Source of the DNA: Melampsora larici-populina 98AG31
Taxonomy: Eukaryota; Basidiomycota; Pucciniomycetes; Pucciniales; Melampsoraceae
DNA: 64,000 bases
NCBI RefSeq assembly: GCF_000204055.1
Contig: NW_006768784.1
Span: forward strand, 184,648-248,647
Direction: 5' to 3'
Under the pieces are notes generated by a model that ran no database searches, had not been told where the DNA came from, and worked only from the letters and a program-made list of their open reading frames with translations. Positions 36,292-47,769 of this stretch are shown in pieces. Each line of letters opens with the position of its first letter. The first letter of the stretch is position 1. The position numbers and the translations under genes are program-made.

Positions 36292-37282
36292 TTGAACGCG
36301 AGATTGATGGTTCAATAAGATAAACAAAAGAAGATATTTGTATTTTCAAAAAGCCTTGAATGATCAAGAAGACTAAGAAAAGTTCTTACAAATCAATGAG
36401 AATGATTAGCTTTTTATATCATTAGGCTTTGATTCATGATTGATTAATCATATCAGCCAATTGATATAAAAAGTATATACACCAAACAGCTCAACACCAA
36501 AGATGTGTGAAACCGGCGGGGAACCATGAAATAAGAAACACAGTTTTGATAAATCCAGACTTGTACGAATTATTTGATGATTCAATCAATCCAAAGTTTT
36601 ATCAACAAGTTTACCTAAAGCAACATCACTAGAACATGTGATGAAGATGATTACAAAGATTGGTTACTAATCAACGGCATTTACTTTAGTTTCCATTCAA
36701 CATATCACATAACTGAACCGTTATGTAACCAGAATCTGTTTCGTGTCTTCTCTTTGATTACACGATTCACATCGGGCGGACTCTGCTTTTTCCATCAGAA
36801 ACAAGGCTCGGTGTTGTGCGCAGTGCCGCCATGGTCATTTCCTCCGGTTCTGAACAGCGGGAAAGATAAATTTATTGTGCTAGATCTCTCCTTACAACAC
36901 AACCCTTGTAGCTAAAAGCCACTTTGTAAATCTGCCTGGTAGATGCTGGGGTTTCAACTTACACGACAACTTGCGCGTTGCTGAATATGCGTCAATTTTT
37001 TGAAGGGGGACACCTTTTCAGGTGTCTCGAATTAAAAATACTTTGGTTTTACGTAGTTTTTTTCTATCAACAACTTGTCCGAAGTTGTATGTAAAAAATA
37101 CGCAAAAGAAACCAAACTCGAAACCTCTTTGATGCGCGATTCAAAAAAATACCCGCCGCATACATTGAGCTTATCGGCGCATCCTCCTGCGGCAATTCAC
37201 TCGACTCCGTCGCTCGATCCGGCACCGTTTCGCGGTCGCGCACAATGGAAGCCACGGCCGCAAAATCCGCCGCAATTTGGAT
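36292..37282. other. intergenic
   Basis: Promoter side of the preceding minus-strand gene and unassigned sequence that turns GC-rich from ~37200. No gene seen. Confidence 0.35.
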
Positions 37283-38555
37283 TTAGGGGATACAAAGTTG
37301 AAATCCGGCCGAAAATCCGGCCGCGTGGCCAGATTTCCAGATTCCATTTTTTGCGGTAATTCGGAATCTGGACATGAGTCCGGATTCTCTCAACTTTGAA
37401 TCCCCCGACTTCAAGTTCCATGCCAACTTTCCACTACACCACCAGTCCCACATCCAATATCGACGACTCGCCCCCACTTCACATAGCAACAACTCGATAC
37501 CATCGCAAAATAGCCCTCAAGAGGTCCATTCAAACAGCACGACATGCAAGAAAGGCGTATGTTCAGAACAACCTAGACTCACTTGCAATGTTTCAAGTCA
37601 ATCTCGCCGGGATAGATTTTTCTTACGCATGATTCAAGCCTTACAAATCCATCAAATTGCTGTAACTGACAAGAATTGAAAGAAGGCAGCTTTCTCGGTC
37701 AACCAAACTTACAATTTAATCAATCACAACATGAACCTTATGATAGATCAATCTCAAATCTTTCAATTGATGAAAAAGACCAACTCTTGACTTCAATTCT
37801 CACAAAGATTCCATCTGGTCTGACTATTCTTAAACTTATCTGTATCCTTGTTTGATTTGATTCGTGTGTGAAAAGATTATACAAAGGATCTAATACAAAA
37901 TTCAGAGTTCCGAAAAGTGACTCTTTAACAAAACTTCTAGATCGAGGATGTCTTTGGACTAAGATCAACTGCTATTGTCTGCCAGTTTCATTCATCCACA
38001 GGTTTGAAAGAGTCTTTGTTCTGCAGCTTGAGTTAAAACATCTAAAATCGCATGTTCAAGTGTTTTTAATTGATATGAAGCAGCTAAAGAGAAAACAAAA
38101 CCAAAACCAAAAGAGTAGAATAGATTTAAATCAGATCGAATATGATTTTTAAAGTATTAATCAAGAGAAGAAAAATGATCTGTTACCGATCTGTTGTACC
38201 ATTGAAGTTAATTGTCCTTTATTCAAAAAATCCGTAATCTTCACTCGATCTCGATGATTAGTTGAATTCCATAAAGGAGGATAAGGTTGATTTGAATGAG
38301 AATGAGAATGTAATGAAGATCGATTTGACTCAGAGTGTAAGGAAGGATTTCTGGGTGCCTGGTGTTGGATGAGAACGAAAATCTTGAGATTGAGGTGTTG
38401 AGTCGGATATGGAATTGAGGTGAGTGAAGAACTGGCCAGTGATCTGTTGATTTCTCTTTTTGCCAAATTTCAAGTCGTGGCCAGAAAAAAATGGAATCTG
38501 GAAATCTGGCCACGCGGCCAGATTTTCGGCCGGATTTCAACTTTGTATCCCCTAA
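37283..38555. mobile_element. 1.27-kb element with 70-bp inverted repeats carrying gene-like fragments
   Basis: The arm at 37283-37352 (starting TTAGGGGATACAAAG) recurs inverted at 38486-38555 with about one mismatch. ATT occurs immediately outside TAGGGG on both sides, a possible 3-bp target duplication. The interior is unlike the arms. On the plus strand at about 37677-37850 a frame reads LGQPNLQF and SISNLSIDEKDQLLTSIL, continuing after a possible intron. On the minus strand 38460-38187 another reads HLNLKIFVLIQHQAPRNPS and ITDFLNKGQLTSMVQQ. No transposase is present. This fits a Pack-type (gene-fragment-carrying) non-autonomous transposon. Confidence 0.45.
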
Positions 38556-39662
38556 TTGATTATGTGAAGACAGTGGAGTGGACCGCTCAGATTTTTGGAT
38601 TTGAGGGATCAGGGAGAGATCTTCACGGCCACGACTTACCTCCACTTCGACTTGTGAGCGATGGGTGATGATTTTATGACTCACACACAAACTATCTACG
38701 CTCCGATTACGCCAGAGTCCTGCCTGCTGCTATGATTGTTTTGCTCGCCCAACCGAGACACCTCCCGGTACTTATGTAGTGCAAGGAATTTAAACAGATA
38801 AACTGTCTATTCTATGAGGCTCTCATCGAGTGAAGTTGTAACACCATCCTGAGAAGATGGATAAGATGTACACAGATACTTGATGCATGTGGAAGCGGAG
38901 GTAAGGCTTGATTCAAAAACTGCAAATGCGCAGTTTAAAAGAAAGGATAGGAGATATAATTTCATGCATCAGGGGTGCAGATCACTAGCGCATGTGGATA
39001 TTCGGTCGCAAAAACGACTCGAGAGATGGGAATGGGTTCATGCTGAGAAATGGAAGAAAGCTTGAAATTATGTAAAAAGTTAACCTCTTGAGGAATTTCA
39101 AATCTCTTTCTACATAAAGTGGAGGAGTGGAGGAGATAGGTGGAGGGTTCAGAAGACGTGTCAACGAGGCTCTACCGAAGCACTGAAGGTGGAGGTTGGC
39201 ATTTTGAATCAAAAAGATGATGCCAAATCAAACCATTCTTTTGATGGCTTCTTCGTTTGAAATCTCAAGATTCTTAAATGTTTTTTTGAACCAGGCAAAA
39301 ACAACCGATCTGATTTTCATTTGATGCTACCAGATCGAAATGTAAGGTCTATAGTCAGTTATTTTGAGAATTTATATGAATGCGTAGATATTTCACTCTG
39401 AGCCGAGCAGGTTAAGGCAGAGAGATCGGCCTAAGAATTAATTATTCTAACACCAAATAAGAACCCACAGAAGTGGAGGTAAGAAAAAAACCCACATAGC
39501 CGATTCTTTTGGAGTCAAACGAAGTGTTATAAATTGAGTCTCACATTTCATTCCAATACTTCATCCCAACCACCCCATCACATCAGATCAGATTCTTCAC
39601 TTGGATTTTCTCTACTTCCTATATCATCAACCTTTTACACTTTGAATATATATTTTATCAAA
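38556..39662. other. intergenic, nothing recognised
   Basis: No supported gene; leader of the next gene at the right end is TC-rich. Confidence 0.35.
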
Positions 39663-39921
39663 ATGATGAATTCAATCTTTTATGGTATCCTTTTTGCTTT
39701 ACTTATTGGTAAGTCTCTGGCATCACTTGCTCCCAATTACCTTTCGACTACAATACGTGATACCCATCAATAGGTAGATATTAACATTGATCATATTTCA
39801 CTCTGTTTTACGGTTTTCCAATTTAGCTTCGGCATCTACAAGCCCTACTCCTCAACTTGGAATTGCTGAACTTGGTGCACCCAACTCACAACGCGGTCAA
39901 GAGTTAGTTCATTCACTTTAA
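39663..39921 (+). CDS. possible small secreted peptide, 46 aa, two exons
   Basis: Exons 39663-39708 and 39827-39921 join in phase. The product starts MMNSIFYGILFALLIASAST, a signal peptide, followed by ~27 residues without cysteine. The second exon could be spliced further at a GTTAG near 39903, which would lengthen the protein. No family recognised. Confidence 0.35.
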
Positions 39922-40732
39922 ACACATTCCTTTTCCTACGCAAACATGATCATTATCTAACTCTTGTGTTATTGTGATAAAGAGGTTCAATCTTAGACCC
40001 TTTAGAGGTTTTATTCCGTGACAATCCTCTCACCGATAATAAATCACCGCTTTTACCTTTCCCAGCCAGACAAAACATTTGATTTCTTCATCATCTCATG
40101 TTTAGGATAGACTTTTTTATCTATTTTCTGATTCGCCCATCATGATCTTTGGACAATTCGTTGTCTATCACATTTGTTTGTATCTTATCATGGCGCATCG
40201 CTCAACGGACACCACCTTGAAACACGATCCTCACCGTTGTACATCAGACCAATCCATTTTGACATCTTTGGCTCCAAGATTTACGTAACTATATTGATAC
40301 TCAATCCTTGACCGAACCTTGCACATCCACCTTCTTTCACCTTGTGCCTCCAAACTCAATCTTTGCGTCCGCCTCACGTCACATCACGTTGCCGTCCACC
40401 CATACAGGGTATGAACATTCTGGATGCACAGGCGAATGCCTGCCGAGGGCCCCAGGTTGCTCTGATAGCAACCTCGGCAAATTCCAATTGCCACCATAAT
40501 GTTTTACAAGTCAGACCAAGAAACATACAATGAATCACACACACACCCCATTGGTATTTCAAGAGGACTTGATCATCATGCCAGATTTTTCAAAACGCAC
40601 GAGGTCCCCATCAACCTAAGACGCTGCCCAGGCAGCCAAACATACAAATCGAGCCACTTATGAACCAGCTGTGACGATATGTGCTCACAAGATATAACTA
40701 TCAAATGATCAAGCATATCCAGTTGAGGGTAT
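39922..40732. other. intergenic with a short hairpin
   Basis: Contains a hairpin near 40450-40475 (AGGTTGCT/AGCAACCT). Overlapping short frames at 40308-40562 on both strands cover it and lack support. Confidence 0.35.
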
Positions 40733-42258
40733 TTATGAGCGGTAATCCGCATTTATAGCTATGATAGGATGAATGAACGCATTGTTGTGAAATAGGCAAA
40801 CGCATTAATCATCAGGAACCAGAAGTCTTATGATCACGTGAAAGGAAGCATAGTTGTATAGTATAAGGATTGATTAGCGATGAAAAATTACTTACCGATA
40901 TAGTCCTTGGAGAGATCACAAGTATAATAACTTATCTCCATCTTTGGATCTCCACCAACATCAATAAGGATCTGTAGATCATCAGCTTCCAGAATCTTCC
41001 TTGCTCGATTTTCATCCACTATTTCAGGTTCACCCTTTACCAATAACTTCAATTCATTCCCTTCAGGTTCTCCTACAGGTATAAAACTCACTGAAACCTT
41101 TTCTGGATCTATTTTCACTTTAGTTTCAGTATATCCTACCGCACATAGTATTCTTCCCCAATTTGCATCTTCTCCATTAAGTGCACATTTCACCAAGGCT
41201 GAACGTGCTACCGTTGATCCTACTCTTTGTGAATCTTCTACATTATCTGCACCTCTTACAGTGATCTTAACAAACTTTGTTGCACCTTCACCATCCCTGA
41301 CTACAAGTTGAGCAAGACGAGTTGTAAAACCAGTTAGTTCATCCACAAATTGTTCAAACTCGACCGGAGTCGTTTGGCCATTCGTAGGCTGGTGAGAGAT
41401 AAGGGGATTTGCAGCGGCGGCGTTGGCGAGAGCTAGGATGGTGTCATTGGTAGACATATCACCGTCTACAGAGATAGAGTTAAAAGATCGTTGAACCGCT
41501 TGATTTAACGCAACTTGAAGTGACTTCGCATCAATCGCTGCATCAGTGGCAACCAAACCGAGTAAAGTGCCTTGAGGTGGACCGGACATAGCTGGATGAA
41601 TCATACCAGCTCCTTTAGAAATTCCAGCTAACCTGATCTCCTTTCCTCCACTCTTAAAAGTATGAGTAATTAATTTAGGGAAAGTATCAGTCGTCATAAA
41701 AGCTTGTGCAGTAGATAACCAAGCTTCGAATGAGTTTCCGAGTGTTTTGAAGCTACTTTCGATCCCACCTAGTACTCGTCTCATTGGTAAAAGTTGACCG
41801 ATGACTCCTGTTGACATAACTAGACTATTTCTGAGTTGTTTGTCTTTACTTTTCGTATCCGAAGAACCAAGACGATTAAGAAGTGCATCAAGTTCTTCTA
41901 CCATCTTTTCAGCATCTCTCATTCCTTGTTTTCCCGTCACCGCATTCGCACAACCGCTATTGATAACCACACCACGAATTCGTTGACCATGAGATTGAGT
42001 TAAGGTTTGAATACCTAATTGAACAGGTGCAGCTTTAAAAACGTTTCTTGTAAAACAACCAGCAGCTACAGTTTCAGGTTCAGTAGAAATAATAAGACCT
42101 AAATCGAGATGATGAGTTTTTTTTATAGATTTAATTCCACAATGAACTCCTGAAGTTAAATAACCAAGTGGAAAGTTTGAACATGTTGATGGAGTAGGTG
42201 AATAAAGTTTGACTTTCTTGAGGGCTGCGTTAACCGATTGTCCGGCTTTGATGGTCAT
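40733..42258 (-). CDS. ARG7: arginine biosynthesis bifunctional protein ArgJ (ornithine acetyltransferase), 462 aa
   Basis: Mitochondrial enzyme that moves acetyl from N-acetylornithine to glutamate, and can use acetyl-CoA, in the arginine acetyl cycle. Minus-strand exons 42258-40896 and 40758-40733; the 26-nt last exon completes the family ending DYIAINADYRS. Without it the frame runs into the GTAAGTAA of the donor site. The first ~28 residues lack acidic residues, like a matrix presequence. MSTGVIG (149-154) is the oxyanion motif. KGAGMIHP (215-222) and QG-TLLG place the self-cleavage at Gly230/Thr231, with Thr231 as nucleophile; VDGDMSTNDT follows. ATG 42258 is the first in-frame Met after open sequence, so a further upstream exon is possible. 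Confidence 0.92.
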
Positions 42259-43423
42259 CGTTATTGATAAACTCCGTCCAGGGAGGCTCGTGGTGATAAG
42301 AGATTCCGGAAGAACCTTTTCACCTGATTTGTCATATTTGAAGCCCTGCAACCAGGACTCGGGCCCAGCGTGCCCCGTGAGCTTATGTAGCTCGAGTTCG
42401 GGGCCTGCCTGACTGCAGTGCCGGAAAACCCAGCCAGGTCCAACTCTGCAGGGGGTTTTTAGGGATTTATTTTGATGATAGATCTCACTTGGTCAACCTT
42501 CACAATCGTGGAAATTTCCTCATTATTCAAACCTTGGATATAATGGTTCCTTGCCCTTCAAATTCTCAGAGGCAGATGTCTCTCATGGTATGAAGCTATA
42601 TCAAGGTGTATATGAGGCCCAAAGGATTGTGGAATGTTTAGTATGACTCAGACTATGTAAGCAAACCTTTGACAAGTGGTCAGAATGCTTGGCTAAAAAT
42701 GAAGCCATTCAGTGGGGCTTTTTGATAAGTAGATTTGCAAAACTATGGGATCAATTATTTTGGGACTCAAAGTGTAAAACAGGTTTCATTGAAAATCAAG
42801 ACATGCATTCTATGGAGATGTTCAGTACTTCAAATGTGTGAAAGCAGTTTCATACAAATGCTTCATTCCAACTGATGGGATGTAGTGCCAATAATCCAGA
42901 TACCATCAAATTTGCTAGACAATATCCAATACTCTGACAATGACACTGACTTGGCCAACTCTTACTCATCTTCCTTCTACATACCTATAACCCTTTTGTG
43001 ATGTCTTCTCTATTGATGGTCTAGCTGTTAAATTCCACTGAATCGGAAGTCTCACATGTTGACTCTCAATCAACTCAATCAACTAGGTATTTTCACAAAC
43101 AAACAATGCATATGAATAGACTGGAAGGCTAAGAATCAGTTTATACAAGTTGGTGAAGACATATAAATTGGCTGGCCTCTTTCAAAGCTATATGTTTCAA
43201 ATCAGAAGGCCTTCAGATACCCTCATCTGATGATAATATCAGTGGTCAAGGGAAGATCAATCAAGGGTCAATGGTACATAAAATCTCCTTTTCATGGTCT
43301 GCAAACTGCAAACACAGCTCAGTTTGGATTGAGACATATTGAAATAAGACACAATTTGAGGTTTCCATGTATCCCAAGATGATGTCAAGATGCACAAAAA
43401 TTGTATTGTAGGAATATTCAGTA
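42259..43423. other. intergenic, nothing recognised
   Basis: A GC-rich patch at 42345-42465 directly upstream of ArgJ may be promoter or an inserted fragment; the rest is AT-rich without genes. Confidence 0.35.
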
Positions 43424-43605
43424 CATTCAACTCTTGATGTAAGCAAGCTTGACATAGGCATATCTTGCTATATGCATAGTTTTTGCGGGATTTTTTTTGG
43501 TATACATGGGCCCAAAAGGCATATTATGCTTTTGCAATATGCATTGCACAATATAAGCAAGGAGAATCTGTTGACCATCGATATGCTTACATCAAGAGCC
43601 GACTG
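43424..43605. mobile_element. 182-bp pogo/Tc1-like MITE with TA target duplication
   Basis: The left end CATTCAACTCTTGATGTAAGC and the inverted right end CAGTCGGCTCTTGATGTAAGC share CTCTTGATGTAAGC and are flanked by TA (43422-43423 and 43606-43607). A further copy of the same end, CAGTTGGCTCTCGATGTAAGC, also preceded by TA, starts at 43641 but has no visible partner. CAGTC-start ends and TA duplications are typical of pogo/Fot1 elements. No transposase. Confidence 0.6.
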
Positions 43606-43843
43606 TACGCGAAAACAATTGCATGGATTCATATCTAATACAGTTGGCTCTCGATGTAAGCATATTCAAGAAGTCAAAGACTGTCATAGATGCTGTGAAG
43701 AATCAAAGACCAGTTGAGCATGAGGAAGAGCCAATTGGTAAAACCATCAAGAAGACCAAGAAGTTACCTTGATTAGACTCTAGCCTAGGTTTTTTGTAAT
43801 TAGCATGTCTATTCCTTCATGCTTTAGTTCTTCCCAACAAACC

Positions 43844-44699
43844 CACTGTGTGGGAGCGTAACCGTATCGGTCTTACTCTGAGACTATCTCGCTCTGAGAA
43901 TATCTCTGAGACTATCCAAAATTCACAAAAATAAAGTGGCTTGTTGTACACTTAACGCACAGATTGGTGGCGGCTGGTAGGAATGTGTGGTTCATACGTA
44001 CAGTTTATCAGAAATCTGATCCCAATGCTTGGTCTTGACCAGCTCCCTGCAACAAAAAAAATGCCTCTTGTGAAATTTTTCATCACAAAGATGTCCATTT
44101 TGATTTTGAACACCTCATATCCTGTCGTTGATAGAAGACTGCCGCTTCCAAGAATTGCCCTCCAATAAATTGAGACCACGACCGGCACGATAGAGCACAT
44201 CACCACCTAGTACACAAAACTTAATAAAATCTTCGAGATGAAGATTATCCCATATCCTAGGTATGTTCTGGATAGATCTCGCAATGATCTTGAAAAGCAT
44301 GATCGATGGGATCAATGAGATTGTAAAAAGTGATTGATTGATTGATCGGACTGAAGTAGTTTGCTTCTACCTTCAAATATCATAGGCATATCATATCCAA
44401 CGTGTTTTTGACTCAGTGGATCTGGCAATTTGCTCTCATTGATCAAGGTCATCTATGATCTATGTACATACATAGACATGGATCCATCCTGATCCATCGC
44501 TCATTTGGAGGCAATCGTTTTTGTTTACAAACGACCTGTGTACAGGCTTGGGTAGGGCCGAGAAGGTCAGGGAATAGAAAGAAACACCCCTCTTGGAAAA
44601 CAGGCGCCGCTTGAAAATATTTATACTATCCCTGTATGTCTCAGGGATAGTCTCAGGTAGTCTCAGAGTAAGTCTGATACTGCAACTCTCCCCACTGTG
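43844..44699. mobile_element. ~856-bp element with CACTGTG inverted ends
   Basis: About 60 bp at the left (43844-43915, with TCTTACTCTGAGACTA) match the inverted right end (44699-44640, with ACTTACTCTGAGACTA) at roughly 80% with small gaps; CTGAGAC is repeated within each arm. No coding capacity recognised and no target duplication seen. Confidence 0.5.
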
Positions 44700-44801
44700 T
44701 TGGCACCCAGTTGCTACTTTGTTTCCTCTGAGCCTGATGCTGTGGGATGGTACATTATTTTGGATTACCTGTTGTTTGTGCTTCAACTAAGTTTAGGGAA
44801 C

Positions 44802-45061
44802 ATGGATTGTGTTCCCAGAGCCCGCGGAGGTACCCTACATTCCATTTGAAGGAGGGGTGTGCCAAGCAAGATAGGTGCGGGCTTGAGAGGACTCCTATGT
44901 CACAGGTGTAGATACACATGTCACTTAGAGGTAGAGGAAGATGGGAGGAAGAGAGAAACAGAGTTTTTACATCTCTCTACTTCCCCATCTTCATCTCTCT
45001 CATAGCTCGCACCCTGAAGATCCCTCGAGGCCGTTCTACTCAGGATCTCTCAGATTTTTTG
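44802..45061 (+). repeat. A1 terminal repeat of the Ngaro-like element
   Basis: 260 bp, starting ATGGATTGTGTTCCC, differing from A2 at three positions. It presumably carries the promoter. The segment CCATTTGAAGGAGGGGTGTG near its start is complementary to the end of the B repeats (ACACCCCTC...AAATGG). Confidence 0.85.
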
Positions 45062-45261
45062 GAGACCAGAAGAAAGACTAGCTAAGAGAAGAGAAGAACA
45101 AACTTAAATCAGGATTTAGAAATAACAAAACTTTCTCTCAAAGAACAAACAGAAGGAAGAATATAAATAAGTTAATACAAACACTCAGACAACAAAACTT
45201 AGAGTTCTTTTCACACAAAACATCACTTAGAATCAACAAATCAGACACAGTTACACGCTGA

Positions 45262-47484
45262 ATGTGGCGACAACTTAAGAAGAAGTCAACAGAACAAAAT
45301 AATTTCAAATCAGAACATATGATCCAAGCGATAAAGTTAGCTGAAGAAAAGAAGAAAATGCAAGAAGAGAAAGAGAGAGAGCAAGCAGAAATGAGGAAGA
45401 AGAGAGCGGAGTCAAGGGTAGGAGCAAGTGCTGGGGGAGATCCGGTAACCCAGAGCACGTCATCAGGACCTGCACCGACAACAACGAGTGGGAAGTCGGC
45501 TATAGAGATCAAGAGAGAGATGATAGAAGAAGACGAGCATCAGGAAAGAGGTGAAAGGAATCAAGATGAGGAAGGACCGCCTAAAGAAGTGCAAGAAGAC
45601 AAGAGAAAAGATGATAACCCGAATTCAATGTTCAACAATTCCGACACGAATGAAAGTGAAGAATCGGAATCAGAAGTGGAGGTAGTGGAGAAGAAGAAAA
45701 AGAGGAAGAAAGGAAAAGCAAAGAGAAGGTCTTCATCAGTCTCGTCACAGGAAAGGAGCGATAGAAGAGGAAATGAAGAGGAATTTGGATACCTGATAGA
45801 AGCAGATCAAAGTAAGTGAAATTCCTGCGAAGATCATGGGGGGAGGGATGTCAGAGTTGAGCTGCATGGCGCTCCTGAGGGAATCAATCCCAGACAGACC
45901 AAAAGGGGAAGTCCTCGATCCTAAGGGGGTCGAAAGACCCCTCGCTCCAGTGCATATTCTGTAGAAGCAGGCTAGGAGAGGCAGCTCCGTGAAGCGTAGT
46001 AGCTGGTGATTGAAGATGAAAATGAAAACTGATGATGGGTGTCATGTTTTATTCGTTTTTGTTCGGCTCTTTGGGGAAACAGTTAGAACAGACGGAGAGT
46101 CGGTTCGAGAAAAGAAGTCGATGAACTCGAAGAAGAAACAAGAGAATAGACCGGTGTCAGATGACAGACCGTTGCTGGACCGATTAGTAGAAGCCCTTGA
46201 AGGGAAAGGAGAGGGTGATATCGACGCCTTGAGAAAAGAATACAAGATGCAATCAGTAAAGACTGCGGAAGGAATTAAAAGGAAGGAAGGAGAGGAGAAG
46301 GAGAAGAAGAGGAGGAGGAAAGAGGAGAAGAGAGAAGAGAAAGAAAGGAATGAAAGAGAGGAGAAGAGGAAGAAGGAAAAAGAAAAAGAGAAAATGAAGA
46401 AGACAAGACCGAGTAGGAGATCGACACAAGAACCGGCGATCCTAGATAACGACTCATCCTCCTCATCCTCATCTTTCGACTCATCATCCGAAGAGGAAAA
46501 CACGAAGAAGAAACACACACCTTCCTCAGACCCACACAACACGGATGACGACTCCGACTTAGAATCTGACTCATCAAAAGAAGAGAAAAAGAAGTCAAAA
46601 ATTGAGAAACCAGTCACATTTAGATTCAGTAAGGCGACGGCAGTAGACTTACCAGACCTTCCCCCTCAATGGGAGAAGAATTTCAGAAAGATGAAATATT
46701 ATGTGCCTTTAACAGTATTCAACGCAGCTTACATCGTCGAGTACAGATCAACACCGAAAACTAAAGATGGAAAGCAGAAATGGGATGGTCATCACCAATC
46801 GAGAGAGGAATTGGAAAAACAAATGACGTACGGTGAATTCATCTCAGCTTGTGAATTGGAAATCAGATACGCGAAAGAAAGATACAAGTATGATGACTAC
46901 GCGAAATATGTAGAAGAGCACAAATCAATAGTTAGTATGTTAGCTAGAAAGAACAAGTGTTGGATGGTAGCATTAAGATATCATTTGATGATAAGAGCGG
47001 TGACGTTTAGGGTGAGATCTTCGGTGGTGTATGAGGAAAACGGAAAGAAGAAGAGGAAGTTGGAAGACGTAGTCTTACCGGAAGGACTGGACGAGGAGAC
47101 AGCGACGGAAGCCCGTTGGGACGCTCACACGGCCGGGGACCTACAGTTCCAGTGCAACCCCTACGCCGCAGGTCAGAAGAAGTTCGGATTTGACTTTAGA
47201 ACGGGCCAGGAAAAAGAAACAACCACGTACCAAAATCCTAAGTTCCAACAAGACAAGAAGACGGGTTGGAGACAGAACAGGAGACAAAGAGGGGGTAATC
47301 GGGGGCACTGGAACAATCAGGAGGAAACGTCGACATCGGCAACGACCCAACCACCTCCCTACTTCCGGAAGAAGCAAACGGGGAAGGAGTGGGTAGCACT
47401 GGGCCAGAAACACGCGAATAACCAGGCATTGGTTGCGAACAGAGGAGGGAAAGGTAATGGGAAAGGGTATGGGAAAGGACAAAC
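45262..47484 (+). CDS. gag-like protein of the Ngaro-like element (two exons)
   Basis: Structural, nucleic-acid binding part. Exon A 45262-45811 starts at an ATG and encodes a Lys/Glu-rich coiled-coil region. A GTAAGTG donor at 45812 and AG at 46091 remove 280 bp and join in phase to exon B 46092-47484. Exon B holds another long K/E coiled region, an acidic Ser run, a globular conserved core (KYYVPLTVFNAAYIVEY to about residue 560) and a Gly/Asn/Arg-rich tail ending GKGNGKGYGKGQ. Without splicing, the second part is open from 46010. Reading stops at TAA 47486-47488 unless the 47485 intron is used. No zinc knuckle was seen. Confidence 0.7.
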
Positions 47485-47769
47485 GTAAGTAAAAGGCATA
47501 CGGTGGAGAGAGAAAAACCGGGAACTGACAAAAGAAGATTTTTTTTTTCTTTTTTTTGGTAAATCCAATCCTATGGTAATTACGGTGATACGCATGAATT
47601 GTGATGACCGGGGTATTGGGGGGACGTTGTCTGAATTGGGGTAAATGATGTTTAAATGGTGCGGGTCGTCTCTTGTATGAAGTTGAGAATGAAGTAGTAG
47701 TGTCTGAGATGAAATAGAAACCTTTTTGTTGCCACGCATGACTATTAGATGACAAATGAACATCTGTAG

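Noticed and set aside
38241..38690. 149-aa minus-strand ORF as a host gene
   Set aside because: It runs through the inverted repeat arm of the 37.3-38.6 kb element and is in competing frames.
40308..40562. Three overlapping ~62-aa ORFs
   Set aside because: They overlap on both strands around a hairpin, with no domain or leader.
46042..46617. 191-aa minus-strand ORF
   Set aside because: Ser/Phe-rich shadow of the Lys/Glu-rich gag coiled coil on the other strand.
47141..47763. Overlapping long minus-strand ORFs in the retroelement
   Set aside because: Antisense to the gag tail and intron; no domain.
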